DNA of 64,000 nucleotides, taken from the NCBI GenBank assembly GCA_024500155.1, contig CM044869.1, positions 29,200,501-29,264,500 of the forward strand, written 5' to 3'. Each line of letters opens with the position of its first letter. Within the stretch, counting starts at the first letter, position 1. Both the position numbers and the translations under genes were made by a program. Origin of the DNA: Chenopodium formosanum. Its lineage: Eukaryota > Streptophyta > Magnoliopsida > Caryophyllales > Amaranthaceae. Of the stretch, positions 12,222 through 22,757 are shown piece after piece. The notes below the pieces were generated by a model, which searched no databases, was not told the DNA's origin, and saw nothing but the letters and a program-made list of their open reading frames with translations.

Positions 12222-15200
12222 TTAGAAGTAGTACTTTTTCAAGTTGTCTACATTCCAAGTTCTGGGCAGCTGCCTGCCGTCTGGTTCTTCCAAGCGATAG
12301 GTGCCGTCTCTTATTTCCTCATAGATTCGGTAGGGGCCTTCCCAATTTGGGGTTAGCTTTCCCTGCTCATTCGCCCTACCGACTGCTTCCATTTTTCGTA
12401 GCACAAAGTCCCCTACTTTGAGAGGACGCTTGTGTACTCTTTTGTTGTAAGCCCGAGTCATTCTCAGACGGTATATCTCATGGCGCAAGGCAGCATTGCC
12501 CCTGCGCTCTGGTAGTGAGTCCAATGCTAGACGCATGGCCTCCCAATTTGCCTCCTCATCATACAACATGATTCGAAGAGTCGGCTCATAGTGTTCAATG
12601 GGCAAGACAGCTTCTGCACCATACACCATAAGGAATGGGGTCTCTCCAGTTGCCCCTTTAGGAGTCGTCCTGATGGACCAGAGGACGTGTGGTAATTCAT
12701 CCGCCCAAAGGCCACCAGCCCGCTCAATTTTCTTTTTAATTCCGTCTGAGATTAACTTGTTAAAAGCCTCGACCTGGCCGTTTGCTTGAGGCCGGCCGAC
12801 TGATGCAAAAAAGCTTGAGATCCCTTGGTCTCCCAGCCAAGTCTTGAGTTGAGGCGTCTCAAATTGAGGACCATTGTCAAAAACCATAGACATGGGCACC
12901 CCGAAACGAGTGATTATGTTTCTCCAGATGTAGGAAATAACATCTTTTGTCTTAATGTTTTTGACTGCCTCCGCCTCTACCCACTTAGTAAAGTAATCCA
13001 CAGCCACCAATATGTAGCGCTTGCCGCCTGGTGCGGCTGTATATGGTCCCAGAATGTCCATGCCCCATTTGGCAAAGGGTATTGGGCTATGGATGGCCGA
13101 CAGGTCTGTAGCCGGACGATGAATGAGCTTGCCAAATTTTTGACATTTGTCACATTTTTTCACCAACTCCATTGCATCCGACTCCAGTGTAGGCCAGAAG
13201 TAAAGCCGCCTGGCTTTGGCAGCAAGGGATCTGCCCCCTATATGGGAGGCGCAGAATCCTGCATGCAACTCTTCAAGGACTTCCTTACCCTTCTCAGGGG
13301 TAACACACTTCAACAGAGGCTTCAGAAAACCAGCCCTGAAGAGTTCTCCTTGTCGCATCTCAAAGTTAGCCGCTTGTTTTTTCAAAACAGCCGCCTCCTA
13401 TGGTGAGTCAGGGAGCTTGCCGTCTGTAAGGTAAGTCCGGATGCTGTCCATCCAGGTTGAGCTTCGGTCAAGAACTCCAATGGGGTCTTCTTCAGAGATA
13501 CTCCTTTTTTCCATGACCTCCCAGAAAACTGACTGAGGCGTTTCACAAGAGGCGGATGATGCTAGTTTGGACAAGGCATCCGCCTGATTGTTAGAAGACC
13601 TGGGCACTTGACTTAGTGTAAATTCTTCAAGTGTCCCAACTTCAGCCTTGACCGCCTGCAAATATTTTACAATGGCCGGATGAGTGGCCTCGTACGTTCC
13701 ATTGACTTGGACTACGACCAATTGAGAGTCTGAGCAGGCGTCAATTTTCGTTGCCCCTGCTGCCTTACAGTACCGAATGCCAGCAAGTAGGGCTTCATAT
13801 TCGGCCTCATTATTAGAGACCTGGAACTTGAACCGTAGTGCATATTCAAATTTGTCCCCCTCAGGAGACTGACAGATATACCTGCACCACAGTCGTTCGC
13901 AGTGGAGCTCCCGTCCACATACACTTTCCAAACCTGACTAGTATCATCCGGAGCAGCCGGCCTTGTCATTTCCACAATAAAATCGGCGAATGCTTGCCCC
14001 TTTATTGCTAACCTGGGTTCGTAAGTGATTTCCAATCCTTGCATTTCAATCGCCCATTTGAGCATTCGTCCAGAAGACTCCAAGGTTGTCAGAGGCCGCT
14101 TGATCGGCTGGTCAGTATAGACCACTACCGCACGTGCCAAGAAGTAAGGTTTCAATTTCTTGATGGCCATGTAGAGAGCGAGACCAAACTTTTCAACCAG
14201 AGGGTACCGAAGCTCAGCGTTCCTGAGAACATGGCTGATGAAATAGACTGGGAGCTGAGTGCCGTCTCTTTCAGCTAAGAGAACAACGCTGAGGGCATGA
14301 TCGGAGACGGCCAGGTACATGAAGAGCGTCTCTTTGGGCAAGGGGCTAACAAGCCTCGGCAAAGAGTGCAAATGAGCTTTTAACTTTTGAAAAGCCGCCT
14401 CTGCATCACCACCCCATTCAAAATTAGTCTTCTTCCTGATTGCTTGGAAAAAGTAAAGACACTTATCGCCTAACCGACTGAGGAATCTCCCCAGGGCCGC
14501 TAGACAACCTGTAAGCTTTTGAACCTCTTTCACAGTACGGGGCGACTGCGTGTCGATGACCGCCTGTATTTTCTCAGGATTGGCCTCTATTCCCCTTTGA
14601 TCAATCAGGAATCCGAGAAACTTCCCAGGCTTAACACCAAAGACACACTTTTTTGGATTTAGCATGACCTTGTGCCGCCTGAGTGTGGCGAATGTTTCTC
14701 AGAGATCAGCAAGGTGATCCGCTTGTAGTTTGGATTTGACTATCATGTCATCAATGTATGCTTCTACATTCCTCCCAATCTGATTAATGAAGACCGTATT
14801 GATCATTCTTTGGATTAACAGAACAACCCCTGATCAGTGACGAATGCCGTCTTTTCTTGATCTTTTTTCCATAGGGGAATCTGGTGGAAGCCTGAATAGG
14901 CGTCCATAAAACTCATCAGGGCATGTCCGGCTGTTGAATCGACCAGACTGTCGATCTTTGGCAATGGATAACTATCCTTCGGACATGCCTTGTTCAGGTC
15001 GGTGTAGTCAACACACATCCGCCAAGTACCATTCGGCTTTTTTACTAACACAACGTTAGCTACCCAATCAGGGAAGTTGCATGGCCGAATGAACTTGGCG
15101 TCCAGCAGCTTTTTAACTTCAGCTGCTGCCGCCTGACTTCTTTCTTTGCCGTGATTTCTTTTCTTTTGCCGAATGGGCTTCTTTTTAGGATCTACGGCTA

Positions 15201-15429
15201 GTTTGTGGACAGCGAGATCCGGGCTTATGCCAGGCATCTCTTCTACTTCAAAGGCAAAGGTGTCTTTGAATTCTTTCAGAAGCTGGTGCAAACTGTCACC
15301 TAGCTTAGCAAATGCAACCGTCCCTACCTTAACAGTCCGCTCTAGCCGAGCGTCATCCAGAGGGATATCAATGTGTTCACCAGTCGGCTGGGGACGGAGA
15401 TCATCCGACCGTTCCCCGGTCAGTGATTG
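12222..15429 (-). pseudogene. pol of element A: RT, RNase H, archaeal-type RNase H, integrase
   Basis: Reads right to left after the conserved UAG. Visible RT blocks include FIRPCNFPDWVANVVLVKKP and MDAYSGFHQIPLW. A 40-bp deletion near 14815 removes the block equivalent to MPFGLKNAPATFQ and shifts frame; YIDDMIVKS follows in the new frame. Further breaks are TGA at 14699-14701, a 1-bp deletion near 13875 at the start of the second RNase H, and TAG at 13398-13400. The integrase part (12222-13385) is open and complete: His-His-Cys-Cys zinc site, then D (WGMDILGP), D (VFDNGPQF) and E (NGQVEAFNK). There is no chromodomain after the GPYRIYEE region; the protein ends NLKKYYF. The copy cannot make a full Pol. 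Confidence 0.92.
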
Positions 15430-15432
15430 CTA
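15422..15432 (-). promoter_or_regulatory. Readthrough-type stop codon context between protease and RT, element A
   Basis: On the minus strand TAG (15432-15430) is followed by CAA TCA CTG. UAG-CAA-UCA fits UAG-CAR-YYA, the context known to drive stop readthrough in tobamoviruses. The stop is in the same frame as gag (to 16708) and RT (from 14815), and the identical 12 bases occur in element B. Confidence 0.75.
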
Positions 15433-18066
15433 TTTTTTCTCTTTTTTGACCGCTACTAGTTGATCAATTTTCTCTTTTTCTCAGTTGGTGGGGCCGCTTG
15501 GTCTTTGTCATCATCAAGGTCGACTATTTGTTTGCCTTGGACGGCTGCTGCGGCCGCGGGCTTGACATCCGAGAGATAGCACTCCCGAGCTGTCTTCTGG
15601 TCCCCATTAAGGGAGCCGACTGTGCCATCATCCCTCTCATACTTAACGAGCATGAGGGCAGGAATGATGACAGCCTTGCACTCGTTAAGAGTGGGTCGAC
15701 CAAAGATGAGGTTGTAGGCAGTAAGCTCTTCAACCACGAGGAAACGGATGGTCATATGCCGGCCGTTTCCCTTTTGCCCCAGCCGGATGGGCAAATCTAT
15801 CCGTCCGACTGGGTGCACGAGTCCTCCCCCAAACCCTACAAGGGTGTGAGAAACCTCCATCATGCTGTTTGGCTTGTACTTGAGATTGGACAAGCATTTG
15901 AGGCTGATGAGGTCAGAGGAACTGCCTGTGTCGATCAAGATTCGACCAACCAGTTGGTTAGCCACTTTACATTCAATGACCACAGGGTCATCATGCGGCC
16001 GACGGACTTTGCCTCTGTCCTGTTCGGTGATGATGACCTCGGGGAAGGCGGATGTGCCTGCCGCCTCTCCCTCTTCAACAGAATGGATCATCCTTTTTAG
16101 ATGATCCTTGGTGCCCCGAATGGTCGGGCCACCCCCGGCGAATCCTCCTGCTATGGTTATATACCGGATCTTCATCGGTGTCGGTACTAACAGTTGGCTG
16201 GGGAGCCTTCTTTTTGGACTGCCCCTGATTCGCCTTTGAAGTCACTTTAGACTTCACATAGGACTTTAGCTGTCCTTTGTCGGCCAGACGGTCAAGCTCT
16301 CGCTTGAGGCTGAAACAGTCGTTGGTGTCGTGGCCGATGTCTTCATGGAAATGGCAATGTTTATTTTTGTTCCGATTTTCAATGGAACCTCTCATTGGAG
16401 TCGGCTTCTCAAGAGTCAGCCGGTCCTTGATTTCCATCAAGATGGAGCAGCAGTCCTTGTGGAATTCGTACCTTGGGACGTACGGTTTCCACTCTTTCTT
16501 CTTCTTCTGGGCCGGCTGATCAGAGTTATCAACGGCCCAGACTTGCTTTTTCTTTTTGCTCTCTTCTAGCTTGGGAGCCGACTGAGCAGGTCGACTCTCC
16601 TTCTGTCGGTCGGACCTCTTAGAGTCCGACTGTTTGTTGGGGGAGCAGAGCTCGGTCGCCTGTATATAGGCTTCCGCCTCTCGCAGCGCTACTTGCAGAG
16701 TGAAAATTTACTTTCGGACAAGTTCGTACTTAAATGTAGAACCGTCCTTTAGACCTTTGAAAAAGTCTGTAAAGGCGGCCTCGTCAGATAGCCCATGGAT
16801 CTGGATTCGTACCAGATTGAACCGCCTGACATAAGAACACAAGCCTTCCCTATCTCCCTGCTGTACATTGCCAAGATCAAGGCTTGTTTTCTTGGCAGGG
16901 ATGTTCATAGAGAAGTTGGAAGAAAACAAGAACGCAAGCGTCTTGAAGCTATTAATGCAACCAGCTGGCAAGTTGCCGAACCACTGTTGGGCTATGCCCT
17001 TCAGCGTGGCTGGAAAGCAGCGACACCATGCGGCATCATCCAGCCCTTGTAAATACATGAGGTGGGTGTATGCTAGCAGGTGGTCTTCGGGGTTGGTGGT
17101 CCCATCGTAGGTTCCTACCAACACATTTTTAACCTTGGCCGGCTGTTCGGCGTCGGTTATTTCCTTAGAGAAAGCAGAGGGTTGGTCTCCAAGGTGCTGC
17201 AGCCTAAGCTGCCAGTCCATGGGCTGATAGCCGCATGCCGCCTGTCCTCCAAAGAAAGCAGGCTGGATGTAAGGTTGAGCAGGCATTTGGTACAATGGCT
17301 GAGCCATGTACTGAGCCGGCTGGATGACATGAGGTCCAACTTGAACCAGGGGGCTGCTTATTGGAGTCTCATGCAAAGATTGTGAATACCTCAACGAGGT
17401 ATGCCGGGAGCTGTCGTGATAAGTCGACGTTGAGGCCGACTCTGAAAGCTCATTCCTCTTCTGCTCGATGTAATGTCGAGCATCAGAGAATGTTTTCTTG
17501 TTACCATTCGGCTGAACATGCCGAATTGCTTTTCTTGCAACCGTTTCTGGGAAACGGAGTCTTGAAAGGTCAAACTGAGGCCGAGCCGTGTCCTTGGGAT
17601 GAGGGGTCGGCTGTCGGTCCCTGATTGATTTGTTCTTGCCCGTTTGGGCTGACTTCTTGGCCGACTGTTCCTTGGCAGGAGTAGCCGACTTCTTGTTGGT
17701 GAGTTGTTTAATCTCACCACGGAGAGTGCTCACAAGCTTCATGAGCTCATCTCTAGTTACTGGGTTTGACCCTTCCACGTTGGTAGAATCAGACGGCTTC
17801 TTTGAATGTACGGCTGGTTTGCTCGGAGCATTCTGAGAGTGAGGGCGCTCCCGCTTTTCCTTGCTGCGGATGCGCCTGGAGATGAGAGACCCATCTCTGG
17901 CAGTATAAGTTTCAATATCACCGTCATCACCTGAATCATGGTCCGTCTGGACCAACACTTCGTCCAGGGACCGATTGGTCTCTGGTGGCTGATTAGTCTC
18001 CAGTGGCCGATTGGTTTCTGGAGGCCGATTAGTTATAGAAATGGGTACAGTTTCCAAAGAGGCCAT
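15433..18066 (-). pseudogene. gag-protease of element A
   Basis: The start is taken as ATG 18066-18064, the first after the primer binding site; a longer open frame running into the LTR is ignored. Gag has a short N-terminal repeat (NRPPET-like, 17965-18030), a basic linker, the capsid-like retrotransposon gag region (PATLKGIAQQWFGNLP) and a zinc-knuckle variant C-X2-H-X4-H-X4-C (16359-16316). The protease has LIDTGSSSD near 15930. Breaks: TAA at 16708-16710 (Trp in element B), a 1-nt insertion near 16155 before the protease, and an opposite frame change near 15470. The two frame changes cancel, so the frame at the terminal UAG matches gag. Confidence 0.9.
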
Positions 18067-18079
18067 CTTAGAGGTACTC

Positions 18080-18097
18080 TCCCCACATACGGCGCCA
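18080..18097 (-). other. Primer binding site of element A
   Basis: On the minus strand, two bases inside the 5' LTR, TGGCGCCGTATGTGGGGA. TGGCGCCGT matches the complement of a plant tRNA 3' end (the TGGCGCCGTTG start is typical of tRNA-Asp); the later positions diverge, so the tRNA is not certain. Confidence 0.7.
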
Positions 18098-18099
18098 AA

Positions 18100-18659
18100 T
18101 GTTTCGGGGTTTTTTGAGTCCCTTGGGAGAGTTACAACACTAAGACTGGATGCTCGCTTGGATGCCTGTACCTGCAAAACAACGGAGCACCGAATGGTCG
18201 GTGGTCCGCCTCTGAAGCTTAAGTTAGTCTAAGTCCGAAGAATAAGGTGCGGAATGTAAAGGGTTATCTGCTCGGATTCCGAGCTCGGGTGTACTGTTCT
18301 CTTGAGAGTGACAGTTCTAACAATGATTAGTAATCACTGAGTATATCTCGTTGTGTGTGTGTATAGGTGTGTATGTCACGTATTGAAGGTCCAGGAGTTT
18401 CACGTAGCCGCAAATGAGGAGGTCATCTCCTATTTATAGGCTTCTCGAAAAACGTGCACCCCCTAGGGTTTCGTGCCCTAGGGAATACTCACGCAGCTTT
18501 TGCAGACCTCGGGATTTAGGCCTGAAAGCCGCCAATCCCAGGTCCTTTTATCCGTCTGCCACGTGTCGTTCCCTGAGAGGTCCAAGGCGGCGCCCCTTTC
18601 AGTGACACGTGGCGGACTCTGATTGGGCCAACTGGCCTAGGGTATTTTTACCCAAATCA
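18100..18659 (-). repeat. 5' LTR of element A
   Basis: 560 bp, TGTTTCGGGG to ACCCAAATCA on the plus strand. The minus-strand TATA box TATAAATA is at 18438-18431 and should start the gag-pol RNA. G-boxes are present upstream of it (minus-strand sense). Confidence 0.95.
18431..18438 (-). promoter_or_regulatory. LTR TATA box, element A
   Basis: TATAAATA on the minus strand, followed by GGAG. The same box is in the LTRs of B (29956-29963), C (56993-57000) and the solo LTR (35015-35023, plus strand). Confidence 0.7.
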
Positions 18660-18664
18660 GAATG
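18660..18664. repeat. Target site duplication of element A, right copy
   Basis: GAATG, matching 7067-7071. Confidence 0.9.
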
Positions 18665-18908
18665 CATTTGACTTTCATTTGACTCAAAAAGCTTTGTTTG
18701 AATATGTTTGACTTTTATTTGATTCAATTAGCTTTATTGAATGCATTTGACTTTCATTTTACTCAAAAAGCTTTTTTTGAATGTTTTCGACTTTCATTTG
18801 ATTCAATTAGGTTTGTTGAATGCATTTGGCTTTTATTTATTTCAAAATGCATTGTTTGAATGTGTTTGACTTTCATTTGATTTAAAATTTTTGGTTTGAA
18901 TGTGTTTG

Positions 18909-18913
18909 ACTTT
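18909..18913. repeat. Target site duplication of element B, left copy
   Basis: ACTTT, matching 30192-30196. Confidence 0.9.
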
Positions 18914-19422
18914 TGTTTTGGGTGTTTTTGTCCCTTGGGAGAGTTACAGCTCGAAGATTGGTCCTGAAGGCTTCTGTACCTGCAAAAACAACGGAGACAC
19001 CGGTTGGGGTGGTGCTCCGCCTCCAACGCTCAAGTTAGTAACTTGAAGGAGAGTAATAAATGCGGAATTTAAGGTGGGGATCTGCTTGGATTCCAAGCTC
19101 AGGTGCTCTCTGATGAGAAAGAAAGTAGGATGTAATAAATGTTGGGTAATTTTCTGAATGTCCCCCATTTTGGGGGAATATCTCCCTATTTATAGGGTCC
19201 TTGGGAAAGGTGCCCTATCCTAGGTTATTTAACCTAGGAATGATGGGCTGCGCCGCCAAAAGGCGAATTTCTCGGGAATTGGGCCTTGAAGGCCGCAATT
19301 CCTAAAAGGGTATCTGGAGTGGCCACGTGTCAACTGGGGGTTAGTCTAGGATGACATGACACCTTGCGACACGTGGCGTTTCCTCATTGGTCCACATGTC
19401 TAGGGTAAAAAATCCCCAAACA
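18914..19422 (-). repeat. 3' LTR of element B
   Basis: 509 bp, near-identical to 29683-30191. It contains a minus-strand TATA box and G-boxes at 19324-19329 and 19370-19375, again as an inverted pair. Confidence 0.95.
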
Positions 19423-19548
19423 TTTGCCCCTCACGGGTGCCACGTGGCAGGCCACGTGGGACCTGTGACACGCGTCACCCAACGAAGGGTGAACAGTAAA
19501 AACGGAGGTTTTTGACGGCCATGACGCCGTTTCACCCCCTATAAATAG
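19324..19548 (+). promoter_or_regulatory. Putative promoter of the antisense gene, element B
   Basis: Plus-strand TATA box TATAAATAG at 19540-19548 with CACGTG cores at 19324, 19370, 19441 and 19453 upstream. A pyrimidine-rich CCCCCTCCTCTCTCC stretch follows the TATA, a common plant leader feature. The function is inferred. Confidence 0.65.
19423..19434 (-). other. Polypurine tract of element B
   Basis: GTGAGGGGCAAA on the minus strand, abutting the 3' LTR. Confidence 0.85.
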
Positions 19549-20012
19549 GGTTTTACCCCCCTCCTCTCTCCTCCTTACTTTCATCATTTGACTTTTTAGA
19601 GAGAGAAAAGAGAGTTTTTAGAGAGAGGTGCTCTGATCCCGGTTGCGTTCAAGCAAGTTCCAGATTTCCGTGTGCTCTTTCGAAGTCACCCGGTCACCGG
19701 TTGCTTTCCAGATTTTCTTTTCAGAACTCAAAGTAAGGTAACCATCCGTTTCCTTTCTTTAAGTTTTCCACTTCTTTTCCTTTTTTTTCTTTTCTTGAGC
19801 TTGTATACATCGAATTCCGGCTGTATACATTAATTTTCAAAAACTTAAACATAAATAAGATGAACTCTCCATTTGCACACACGGCACTGCCTAGGACACT
19901 CAGCCGGTCACCGGGATCGGCTGAGTCTAGAACCGGGGGTGCCTTGTCTGGAGTTTCTGGAGTGCTTTGCTCATCTCCGGCTTCTTCCCTCTCTGTGTCT
20001 GTGCAGGACACA

Positions 20013-22745
20013 ATGGCAAGAACAAAACAGACGGCTACTAAGCCAAGGAGGCGGCGCACTAGGGAAGTGCCCGCAAGTGAGGTAGTTAGAGAGGAGGACT
20101 ACGAGGCGGCTGAGCAAAGCACCTCAGCTGAGGGCACCCCATCCACCTCCAGCAGCAGCAGCAACTCTGGGGGAGACGGTGAGGATGCCGCCTCCTCCCC
20201 AGAGCAGAATAACTCAGCTGAGGAAGCAGCTGAAGAACAAGAGGGATCCGGTGAGGAAGAAGAGGATCTTGCCGAGGCTTATCGCCAGACGGTAAAGAAA
20301 AACGTAAACCCGGATCCCACCAAAACCCGGATGAAGCCTGGGGACATAGCTCTCCTCGAAAGTGGCTTCGAGGCATTCAAAGAGCAGCACCCGTTTGGGG
20401 AGGATTGGGACATCATTGTCCCTCCGGCTAATGCTGTTCTGGCCTGGGGGGATGACATCGAAAATGCAGACAACTACTTTGTCTGCTACGAGGCGGTAAT
20501 TGAATCCGGCCTTCGCTTTCCCCTCCACCGCGGCATCCGGAAAATTTTGAAGGGATATGACCTAGGAGTGTGGCAGCTGACGCCTAACTCTTGGGTCAAT
20601 ATCCTAAGTTATATTGCCGCCTGCGAGCTCCAGGACATAGAGCCAAGCTTTACCGCCTTCGCCCATATGCACTATCTCAAAAGTGCCCCAGGCGGATTTG
20701 GAGCGTGGTACACCATTTCCACGCTCCCGGAATATCTGATGTCCTTGGACAAAGTGTCCAAGTGGGGTGGCTGGAAGGATAAATGGTACTTGGTCTCTTC
20801 TCCAAGTTTAAGGATGAATAGGATCCTCCGGCGCTACAATAAGGAGCCGGCATTGATAGGCCAAAAGGCAGTTCGCCCGGCTCTTACTTCCAATGCCCGG
20901 GAGCAGATCATAGAACCGGAGTTCTTCAAGACAACCACTGAGCCCTTGGGGGATGGGTCTCAGATAGTGGTTCCCAAAAATTGGATCCCCCATCCGGATT
21001 TCTTTAAGGACGAGAGATTCTTGTCCGCCTGCGGGCTGAGCACAATGTTTCCCAAGGGTAGCTAATCTCACTCACCCGGCTTTTCTTCCGTCTGCTATTT
21101 ATTTTTAATGCTTTTGAACTTGTCTCAGTTCTAACACTTGATGTTTCATTGTGCAGAGGAAGCTAGGAGGATGGTCGACCCGGCTAAGACCCCTCAGAAA
21201 TCTGCGGCTCTTCTCCGCAAAGAAAACATTTTGGCCAAGAAGGCCAATATTGAGGCCAAAGAGGTCAAGAAGGGAGGGGTAAGATATTCTCTCCTTACTT
21301 GTTTTTTTTTTTTTTTTTTTTTTTTTTGAGTTTCCTCTTATACCGGATGAGTGACATTTCTATTGTATTTGCAGACCTCATCCGGCATTCTTCCCCGGTC
21401 TGTAACCAAGGTCCTGAAAAGGCCTGGGGAAGACAACCTCCAGAAGCCGGCTCCTAAGTCCGGCAGGAAAACTACTTCAACGTCCTCTGGCGTTAATGCC
21501 AGAGGTTTTCCAACAACCGGGGGAAAAGGCCCCGAAGCAATGGCTACTCTGAGTGAAAACTCAGAGAAGTCGAAGAAAAAGCCGGATGCTCGTGAAGCAT
21601 CGAAGGGTGGCGAGCCACCCAAGGCTGCAGGTGGTGCTGCAGCCGCTGAAGAGGAGCCGGCAAAGGAGGGCTCCAAAGGTAAGATAGAAATTCCTTGGCC
21701 GCTTGACTTTATGCGCGTCAAGACTATGACTGACCCTTCCGGGGGTTCTGTGAGTAGCCGGCAAAGAATGAATGCCAAATATGCTGCCAGTCTCTCACCA
21801 AGTCCTTCTTATGTTGCAGATGCTACTTCTGCCCCAGACCTGGCTGGGTTTGGAAAACGGATGGTGAGGACTCTCACCCAGTCGGAGAAGAACTCCATAC
21901 CCAACCGCCATGAGGTCGATTTCGACCACATCCTGGGGCAGCTGGCGGAGGTAAGTGGAGCCGGAACCTTGTCTCTTTCATTTCCTTCTATTTCAATTTC
22001 ACTTTTATTGTTGAAAAATTGCTAAGTATTTGGTTTCCCGGATGACCTTACTCAGGTTATGGTCCGGGTGGATGGTCTCCGGTTGCCCTTCCGGAAGAAG
22101 CAAGAAGAGGTAACTGATGCCAAACGAAGGGCTCAAGCTAATCTCAACTCTGCTGAATATGCCTATATAAACTTTGATGTTGAGATTAAAGCTCTTGAGT
22201 TGAAACAGGAGGAGCTGGTGAGGACCTTGACGACTGCCAATGACGAGGCCAACGCCAAGATCCAAGAACTGGAGGCGCAACTGAAAACCGCCGGCTCCGA
22301 CCTCAAGGCGTTAGAGGGAGCCGATCAGGAGAACGTCTCCCTTAGAGCTGACAAGTCCCGGCTGATTGGGGAACTTACCACTCTAAAGGGCAAGCATGCT
22401 GAAGAGCTCCAGGCGGAGCAGGCCCGGCTCATCAAAGAGAATGAGCGGGACAATGAGATCCGCCTGCGTTATGCATGGGGGCTTCTCTATCCTGAGGTAG
22501 ACTTTGAAGTCTACAAACTGAGGTATAACTACGCCACTGAGGTGTATGATGCCAAGGTTCTTCAGGATCCTGCACCGGCTAGCTTCAAGGACTGGGCCTT
22601 GGAGAACAGGTTTGAGGTCTCCGACACAGAGGAGCCGGACCTAGATGAGATCATCAAAACAGTGAACAAGGAAAATCAGCCGGATGCGGTTGAGATTCCG
22701 GATGATGGTCCCTCTCAAGCCCAGCCGGACGAACCAGCAGCGTAG
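20013..22745 (+). CDS. Antisense gene of element B, intact: H3-tail-like N-terminus, Transposase_28-like core, coiled coil
   Basis: Coding exons by eye: 20013-21057, 21157-21278, 21375-21678, 21820-21950 and 22056-22745, all GT-AG, phases 1,0,1,0, giving 763 codons with no internal stop. An upstream leader exon probably ends at 19732 (AA|GTAAGG) or 19737 (AAG|GTAACC) and splices to the TGTGCAG acceptor ending at 20006. The start chosen is the first ATG after that acceptor. Residues 2-10 are ARTKQTATK, almost the histone H3 tail. Residues 11-16 are basic, 30-90 Ser- and acid-rich, about 155-262 form the core (CYEAVIESGLRFPLH, QLTPNSWVNILSYIAACE), 390-490 a Lys/Pro/Ser linker, about 550-690 a coiled coil, and the tail is acidic. 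An unspliced alternative start at 19860 adds 51 residues. Function unknown; the gene is antisense to gag-pol. Confidence 0.8.
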
Positions 22746-22757
22746 CTCCCTCTTTTC

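Larger units (their letters stand above)
7072..18659 (-). mobile_element. Element A: complete Ty3/gypsy (Tat-clade-like) LTR retrotransposon
   Basis: 11,588 bp bounded by 560-bp direct LTRs that begin TG and end CA and are flanked by a 5-bp duplication GAATG. Coding order on the minus strand is gag, protease, RT, RNase H, second RNase H, integrase. A plus-strand antisense gene lies between integrase and the 3' LTR. The two RNase H domains, the missing chromodomain and the antisense gene fit the Tat clade (Retand/Grande-like members are known to carry antisense ORFs). LTRs differ at about 8 of 560 positions by eye. gag-pol has at least three premature stops, three 1-nt-type frame changes and a 40-bp deletion, so this copy is non-autonomous. 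Confidence 0.93.
18660..18913. repeat. Satellite segment between elements A and B
   Basis: 254 bp of the same ~79-bp dimer satellite, including the variants GGCTTTTATTTA and AAAATTTTTGG also seen near 5410-5480 and 31020-31090. It shows that A and B inserted independently into one array. Confidence 0.95.

Noticed and set aside
16795..17385. Several plus-strand ORFs across gag, and similar ones across pol (e.g. 12825-13406, 15498-16100)
   Set aside because: They are shadows opposite the conserved polyprotein; no motif and not maintained between A and B.
18067..18099. Assigning the primer tRNA firmly as tRNA-Asp
   Set aside because: Only the first nine or so bases fit; no tRNA gene set is available to test.
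18067..18177. Gag start at 18177 giving a 489-codon frame
   Set aside because: That start lies inside the LTR and the frame runs through the primer binding site; the ATG at 18066 is the first after it.
21301..21327. 27-base poly-T run in element B as a terminator or poly(A) insertion scar
   Set aside because: It lies in an intron of the antisense gene beside a pyrimidine-rich acceptor region; simple slippage explains it.
20013..22745. Antisense gene as a true DNA transposase
   Set aside because: The resemblance is to a plant family named for gypsy association; I see no DDE-type catalytic triad or terminal inverted repeats.
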